The translations under genes and the position numbers were made by a program. Source: Cochliopodium minus (Eukaryota > Discosea > Himatismenida > Cochliopodiidae). From it: a stretch of DNA of 27,036 nt. Positions 20,560 to 27,036 of this stretch are shown here, piece by piece (the stretch's first letter is position 1; each line of letters begins with the position of its first letter). Under the pieces are notes generated by a model. It did not search any database and was not told the DNA's origin. It saw only the letters and a list, made by a program, of their open reading frames with translations. The stretch lies in assembly GCA_024220525.1 (NCBI GenBank), contig JAMYWO010000433.1, forward strand, positions 1 through 27,036, in the 5' to 3' direction.

Positions 20560-23500
20560 TTAATTTTTAAAAGAATCGTTCAACCATTCAAATCCTTTTT
20601 TGATTCCTTCCATAGTAGTTGCAACACTTCCTTGAATGTGCCAGATTCTTCTATTCAAAAGAGGAGCATACATCAAAGCTTGTTCTTTGACTTCTTCGAC
20701 TGTCATTGCTCCCACAACGTCTTGATGGTTTGCAAAAATTAGGACATGTGCATCAATCAAGTCCTTAAAAATATCCATTACATCATTTAGTTCCAAGAAA
20801 GAATCTTCCATCTCTTTCCTTTCATTTGAATTTATAACCCAAATCTTTTGAATTGAAAATATAAAATAAAAAGGATTATTTTAAATAAAGTTACAATTCC
20901 TTTTGTATTTTTCATAAAATGAGACCATATTCCTCTTATTCTGTTGTGTCTTCTAACACCTTTATTTTAGAAAAAAAACATAAATTAAAAAATAATCAAA
21001 AAATAATAAAAATAAAATAATCAAAAAATAGTTATAAAAACAAAATTTTTGATTTTACTCCATGAATGCAAAAAAACATTTTCTGTAAAAAAAAAATTTT
21101 TAATAAAAATTTTAGTTAAATTTAACTATTAACCTTTTTGAATTGTTTTAACATTAAAACCGATAGCTAGCGATTTTAAAAATAAAATTAAACAAAAATA
21201 AAGAATAAAAATTTTTTTTTTTTACTAGGTATTGTATCAACTACTTCTCCAAGATTTAATCCATACATTATTGTGGATTTTCCAACACAATCATAACCCA
21301 ACATTATCATTCTAATTTCATTTTTTGAATGTTCTTTTTTGAAAAAACCAATCTTTTTTGCAAAACTTTTAAGAGTTCCTAAAATAATAAAAATAAAAAT
21401 GAAAAAATAATTAAAAAAATTAATTTAATAAAAATAAAATAAATTAAAAAAGTAAAAAAATATTTACCTCCTAATTCTGGTTTTTTTTTTTAAATTGTTA
21501 TTTTAATTTCCTGATTAAAATTTTGGAATATTTTTACTTCCGTTGACAAAAAGTTTAATTTGATCGTTGATGGGTTCAATTTTTTTGGAAGGATAATATT
21601 TCAAAAATCCCCTTTTCCAAGAAACCTCTTTTGACTCATTTTCACAAAAACTCCAAGTAGAAGGTTTTAATTCCCTGTAAACAATTTCTATTTTTAAAAA
21701 TAATGATTATTTTAATCTCAAATCAAAAAAAAAATTATTAAAAAAAACCTTTCCAATAAATTTCATCATTTGTTATTTCGTTCCAAAGAGAATTTACTTT
21801 TGATAATTCAATCATTGTCTATTTTTTAAAATCAAAAAAAAATTAAAAAAAAATAAAAAAAGTAACAAAAAAGTTTAATAAAAGTGAAAAAAAAAAAAAA
21901 TATTTTACAGAAGAATGACAAAATTTCAAAATAAATTTGACAATAGGTAATGAAAGAAAACAAAAATCTCCCAACAATTCTTTTCTCTTTGAAATTTCAA
22001 CTTGAGAATCACTCATTGTAATCAACTTTTTCACTTCTTTCTTGTCTCTAACAAACAAAACCAATTTATCTTTCAAAACACTCACATAACTTGTTTCATT
22101 TGAAATAGAAAGAGAAAGTGTTTCAAATTCTTTTCCATTTCCCCAATAATTAACTTCTTTTTGGTTATTTTCATTGATTGAAATTGTCAAAACAAAATCT
22201 TGAGAAATATTTAAAAATTCAAATTTGATATTTTGTTTGATTTGTTGAGAAACATCCTTCAAAATGACATTCTTTTCGTCATTTTCTTTCATTTTTGAAT
22301 TTGAAACTCCCATTTGATATTTTGAATTGTCTCCAAACATCAAAATTTTTGAATCGTTTGTTAAAACTCCTGAAAAATTTGAACCACATGAAACTGAAAT
22401 TATTTTTTCATTCAATAAACTTTCAATAAAACTTGGAGTTTTCATTTCTACAACATCTTTCATTCCTAATTGTTGATTTGTATTTTTACCAATACCAAAA
22501 ACCTTAATTTTTTTGTTATTAAAAAAAAAAATTTAGAAAAAATGTTTATTTAATATTACATTTAAAATTATAAAATATTTATTAAAAAATAATTTTTTTT
22601 TTTTTTTACTTTTCCTTCTTTTGATAAAATCAAAACATGTTGATCACCACATCCAATCATAGAAACAATAAAATCCATTTTGATTTGCTGAAAGTTAGTT
22701 TTGTTGCTTTGGAAAGAACCTTCAAATAAATTTCCATTTGAAGAAAGAAAGAAAGGAGAAGAATCAGTAAACTCTATTTGTTGAACGATTTCTTTGAATT
22801 TCAATTCAAATGATTTTTTGTCTTTTTTGTTTATTATTTGTATCAAACTTGAATTATTGTTTTTGTCATTCAAAGAAACAATAAAAAAGAAATCTTTTGA
22901 CGAATATCCTCTCAAACATTTCAATTTCGATTTCGTTTCAAAAGGTTCTATACCATTATTTTCGGAATTAAAAAGAAATAATTTTCCAGAATGATCAACA
23001 AAAACATTGTTTGAAAAGTGAGAAAAAGCAATTTTGTTTGATTGAGAATTAATTTGATTTGAAGAAGAAAGATCATACAATTTCAAAATACCATACTCTG
23101 AAAAGTATTTTTCAGAAAAACAAAAACTTGAAAAAGAATTCTCTTCATACTTTATTTCAAGTAATTTTAGATCCATTTCGAACATGGGTATTCCCATATT
23201 AAATACAATCTCACCTTTGGTATACTCCTTTTTTCCTCCAAAAATAAAGAAATGATCATTGTGAATGAGAGAAGAATGATTCTTTCTTTTTAATTTTATT
23301 TCTCCAAATGAAATTTGAAAGCATTCAAAGTTAAGAACATCCAAAACATGAAATTCATCGATAATTTTTCCTTTGGACATCCCACCATGAATAATAATTG
23401 TATTTTTGTACGCTTGCATTGTATGTTTGTATCTTTTTTTTTAAAATTTTAAAGTAATAAAAGAAAAATTTAAGTAAAATTGAAAAAGTAAATTAAATAA

Positions 23501-24397
23501 AATAAATTTAAAATTAAAATATTTTTTTTTTTACCTTGAAGTTGGCCATTTTGATTTGTTCATCAACTTGAACATTGAAGGATTTATTTCTCCCCATTCT
23601 CTTGTTTTGATGTTAAACCACAAAAGAGAAGAAATTTCTCCTCCCTTCGAACTATTACCACCAAATGCCCAAGCTTTTTTTAAAAAAATTTTAAAATAAC
23701 TTATTTTATGTTTATTTTTTAATTTAATGTTTATTTGAAATTTGATTTTGATTTTTATTTAAATCTAATTTTTTTTTTACCAATATTCCCAATTATAACA
23801 GTTGAATGATAAGATCTTTCAGGCATGTTCACATCTAACTTTTCCCATTTTTTCTTGTTTAAATCATATCTAAATTTATTAACCAAAAAAAAAATTTGAT
23901 GTTGTCAAAAACAATTAAAAAAAAAAAGATTAGATTCACCTGTCAATTGTTCCAATGATCTTTGATTCATTATCATCAGTTCCTCCATACAAATAAACGA
24001 AATGATCATAATAAAACATGCTTGCTCCTTTTCTTTCCTCTGGCCAAAAATCAGTTTTCGGGATGAATTTAAATTCGATTTTATCTCCCATTGATATTTC
24101 TCTGAATTGTGATTTTAATTTTTTTTCATGATACTTATTATTCCCTCCAAATGACCATATCTTATCTTTCTTCTCATTCATACAAAATGCTTGATTTAGA
24201 ACAGAAAGAAGATCACAATCATGTGTTTGCCATTCTCCATCTTTCATCGTATAATATTTTTTATAATCTTCTGATAAGAAATCCCCAGGGAAGAGATGAA
24301 AGGTGGAGTTCCATATCGTGAAGATGGGACGATTCATCTCGTAGATTCTTTTATGATTTGAATTTATGCAAAATTCTTTTTTCCAATTAGCTTCCAT
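20560..24397 (-). CDS. Kelch-RCC1-F-box-Arf fusion protein, copy B (963 aa)
   Basis: Exons: 23940-24397, 23781-23869, 23535-23673, 22610-23432, 21909-22502, 21749-21818, 21538-21687, 21468-21476 (9 nt), 21226-21378, 21134-21166, 21059-21082, 20895-20959, 20560-20844; 2892 nt, every phase consistent. Eight exon lengths equal those of copy A (89, 139, 823, 594, 70, 33, 24, 65). Domain order is the same: kelch, RCC1-like, F-box ([13 protein letters not shown]), Arf. The Arf exon begins GTLKSFAKKIGFFKKE with no start codon upstream of its first strand, so it makes sense only as part of the long message. P-loop is GYDCVGKST and switch I IPTIGF; switch II is WSVRRH rather than WDVGGQ, and the guanine motif is NHQD rather than NKxD, so GTP binding or hydrolysis may be altered. 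I chose the Met at 24397 (MEANWKK) by alignment with copy A (MNSKWNE); an in-frame Met lies six codons upstream. Confidence 0.75.
21468..21476 (-). other. 9-nt microexon linking F-box and Arf parts of copy B
   Basis: Coding-strand AATTAGGAG, with acceptor CCAG and donor GTAAAT. It receives phase 1 (A of the exon ending at 21538) and leaves phase 1, giving K-L-G-G at the join. The alternative reading without it ends in a stop soon after 21538. Confidence 0.55.
21761..23629 (-). repeat. Inverted repeat arm 2 (about 1869 bp)
   Basis: Reverse-complement partner of 17351-19219. It covers the same exons and introns of copy B. Outside it both flanks remain recognisably homologous but carry many substitutions. 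Confidence 0.9.
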
Positions 24398-24532
24398 CTG
24401 ATATATGTAGAACAATATGAATGCGAAAATGAAATATAAGAAAGATTTATGTTATTATTTCTCAATTTAAAACAATTTTTTTTATAATTTTTTTTATTTT
24501 ATAATTCAGATGTGCATCTTAGTTTTTTTAAA

Positions 24533-26724
24533 TCACTTCTCCAAGATCAATTCATCCAACTGTATTTTCATGTTTTTATCATTCAAAAGATTTTTGACAT
24601 TAGTAGCAGAAGGACGTTCTCTGGGTTCATAAGAAACCTTGGATGATTTAAAATGAAAAAATAAAAAATAAAAAATAAAAAATAAAAAATAAAAAATAAA
24701 AAATAAAAAATAAAAAATAAAAAATAAAAAATAAAAATAAATGGAAAAAAAGGAAAAAAAATGATTACCATGTTTTTAATAAGAGATATGAAAAGATAAG
24801 GACATTTGTGTTTATCTGGAGAAGGAAAAGAAGGGATCATCTCTTTCTTTGAAAACTTCTCGAGAATTTCTGCCATGAACTGCAAGTTGACGAGATGGAA
24901 AGGGTTTTGTTCAATGTAAACTTCTATATACAAAAGACCCAAAGAATAAATGTCTATTGACTCGTTATACTTTGGACTTGTGAACATTTCCTTTTGAAAA
25001 AATAATAAAATTAAAAATGATTGTTGAGAAGGAAAAAATAAAATTATAAAAAAATTTTTTTTTTTTTTTTTTTTTACAGGGGCCATATAAATTATTGTTC
25101 CCATATCTTGAGTCATTGTGGTTGCACAAATTCTTGAAACACCAAAATCTTTTTTTTTTATTAAAAAAAATTTAAGAAAATAATTAAATTGAAAATAAAT
25201 AAGAAATATTAAAAAAAAGAATATTTAATTATAATAAAATTTTTTATTTAAAAAAACAAAATAAAAAAAAAATGTGTATAAAAATATTTCATATAAAAAA
25301 ATATTTCATCTAAAAAAATGTTTTTTTTACCTGATAATTTACAAACACCATTCTTATTTAACAAAATATTTGATGGTTTTAAATCCCTGTGTATAATGGG
25401 AGGATCGAAAGAATGAAGGTACTCCAGAGCATTGGCGATTTGGTAACAAATATCAAACTTATTTTTAGGAGTGAGTCCGTTTCCAATCATTTTTTCCAAG
25501 TCAATGTCCATCTTCTCTGTGATCAATCTAAAAAATAAAAAAAATTAAATAAAAAAAAATCTTATATTAAATAAAATAAGAAAAATAATTTAAAAATAAC
25601 AATACAATTAAATAAAAGTAAAATTTTTTTACAATACTTCTCTTCCATAAACACATATTCCCAAAGTTTTGAGAACATTTTCGTTTTTTAGAGTGCACAT
25701 TAACTTTATTTCTCTCAAGAACTCCGAAAAATCACTTTCTCTCATCTGTAAAATTGATTTGGCAGCGACTTGCTTGCTCTTATAACGGGCATTTCTTTTT
25801 TGGTAAAAAAAATGTAGAATAAAAGATTAAGAAAATAAAATAATAATTAATAAAAAATAAAATGAATGAAAAAAAAATAAATGTTTAAAAGCAAAAAAAT
25901 ATATTTAAAACGAAGAAAAAATAAAAATAAAAATAAAAAATTACCTAACTACTGCTTGTCCACCTGATCCTATTAGATCTCCCAAAATAATATCCTTTTG
26001 ATCAATTTTAGGGATAGATTCATCTTTAAAAATGAATTCGAGATTGTTTTGTATGGAATTCACCTCGTAATTGGGCAAGGTGATGTAGGATTGGTGTTTT
26101 GGTTTCCATTTTTTGGCGAAGAAAGATGTCAAAATGATGACGAAGATTACAAACACCAAAAACCCCACGATGGAGAATACAATTATTTGTAATAAATTGA
26201 AAAATGGCCCTTTATAAACAAATAAACTAGACCCTTCACAATTTTCGTTTAAAACTGTTGCAAAAATTTAAATTAATGAAAATGCAAAATTAAAATAATA
26301 ATTAATAAGATTAAAATAAAAATAAAAATATAAATGAAATGAAAATAAAATAAAATAAAATAATATAATATAATAAAAATATTTATAAAAATTTATTATA
26401 AAAATCAATAAAATAAATTTTTTAAAAAAATAAAAAAATAATCGATATAATAAAAAAATTACCAAAGAAATTAGAGTTATTTTTTTGTAGATATAATTTT
26501 TTGCTTTTTTCTAGTTGAGAATTTTGAGTGAGGACGTATAAATAATCATCTTTGGTTACCACTATGTCTACAACATATTCGTCAGAAGATTGAAAGAACT
26601 GAGAAAGTCTATCATTTATACTTTCATCAAACTGAGAGTCGGTGAGATTTAATGCAGCCAAATTTGTTATTATGAGATCCGAAATCCTTTTTTAAAATTA
26701 TAAAATGAAAATAAAAATAAAAAT

Positions 26725-26755
<31 letters not shown>

Positions 26756-27036
26756 TAAAATAAATAAAAAATTTAAAAAATAAATAATCTTTAAATTTAT
26801 ATTATTTTTACTTGTTGAAATATCCTCCTAAATACAAAATATCTCCTTCTATCCAAAAACAATGAATGGAAGAATCTCCTCCGTGTGTTCCATCAATAGG
26901 AATGAACTCACCATTTACACTTCCCGGATTTACTTTGTAATGAATGATAGAAGAGTAATTATTGCCTCCCAAAGTTAAATTGTTGAACTTTACGATAAAT
27001 TTTTATTTTTATTTTTTTTAAATTTTTAATTTTTAA
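24533..27036 (-). CDS. Transmembrane receptor kinase (tyrosine-kinase-like), N-terminus beyond window
   Basis: Exons: 26812-26987, 26463-26686, 25945-26254, 25633-25794, 25331-25527, 25078-25148, 24769-24990, 24533-24637; 1467 nt in phase, giving the C-terminal 488 residues. The acceptor before 26987 implies that more exons lie to the right. The ectodomain part has beta-propeller-type repeats ([34 protein letters not shown]). A single membrane helix ([20 protein letters not shown]) is followed by a basic stop-transfer KKWKPK. The kinase has a Gly-loop [14 protein letters not shown] with the ATP-binding Lys, HRDLKPSN catalytic loop, DFG, a short APE-like MAPEM, and ERPSA near the end. All catalytic residues are present, so it should be active. 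HRDLKPSN favours Ser/Thr specificity. Confidence 0.9.
24655..24739. repeat. Period-7 microsatellite in a kinase intron
   Basis: About 12 near-perfect AAAAAAT units (+ strand) fill most of the 131-nt intron 24638-24768 of the receptor kinase gene. Probably polymorphic in length. Confidence 0.85.
26703..26770. repeat. Period-6/7 A-rich simple repeat in a kinase intron
   Basis: AAAAAT-type units inside intron 26687-26811. Ordinary low-complexity intron sequence. Confidence 0.6.

Noticed and set aside
22794-22994. 66-aa frame present in both repeat arms (also 17986-18186)
   Set aside because: Conserved only because the arms are identical; it is antisense to the kelch/RCC1 exon and has no support of its own.
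17351-23629. Inverted repeat as a composite transposon or terminal inverted repeats of a mobile element
   Set aside because: The arms hold internal exons of host-type genes, the homology extends past the arms as diverged sequence, and there is no transposase or target-site duplication.
24655-24739. Regular 7-bp periodicity as a CRISPR-like or regulatory array
   Set aside because: The units are simple A-rich tandem repeats without spacers, inside an intron.

Overview
The window comes from a nuclear genome of a unicellular eukaryote. It is very AT-rich, its genes are split by many short GT-AG introns, and intergenic gaps are only about 75-220 bp. The gene families are eukaryotic: an LNR-containing lysosomal GlcNAc-1-phosphotransferase, a NAA50-type acetyltransferase, F-box, kelch, RCC1 and Arf modules, and a receptor kinase with a tyrosine-kinase-like domain. 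TAA and TGA act as stops. An amoeboid or flagellate protist fits, but I cannot name the lineage. I saw no tRNA or rRNA gene, transposase or CRISPR array. No stretch over 300 bp lies outside a gene model; the long gene-free runs are introns. Models were built by joining exons on splice sites, reading phase and family motifs, so exon coordinates are predictions.

Layout. 1-2238 (+): 3' part of a beta-propeller-like gene with a 20-nt internal exon. 2417-2827 (-): small secreted protein. 2902-3675 (-): Asn/Ser-rich protein. 3836-7450 (-): WRN-type RecQ helicase in 8 exons, one of 9 nt. 7670-11965 (-): GNPTAB orthologue in 11 exons. 12114-12443 (-): 74-aa protein. 12584-13364 (+): NAA50-like acetyltransferase. 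13488-14322 (-): conserved hypothetical with an 8-nt exon. 14520-15243 (+): SKICH-like protein. 15341-16333 (-): F-box protein. 16525-20432 (+) and 20560-24397 (-): two convergent paralogues. 24533 to the window end (-): C-terminal part of a transmembrane receptor kinase with a beta-propeller ectodomain.

The most interesting object is the convergent pair at 16.5-24.4 kb. Each gene can be assembled as 13 exons with consistent phases into one protein of about 965 residues: kelch repeats, RCC1-like repeats, an F-box, then an Arf-family GTPase domain. I know of no described F-box-Arf fusion; TRIM23 (an E3 ligase fused to an ARF domain) is the nearest parallel. Both Arf domains have lost the WDxGGQ switch II motif. 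The middles of the two genes, introns included, appear identical over about 1.87 kb in inverted orientation, while both ends have diverged. This points to recent gene conversion.

Unusually small exons (8, 9, 9, 20, 21, 23, 24 and 26 nt) recur across unrelated genes. Two of them restore conserved family motifs, so genome annotation here is likely to be wrong wherever very small exons are not modelled.
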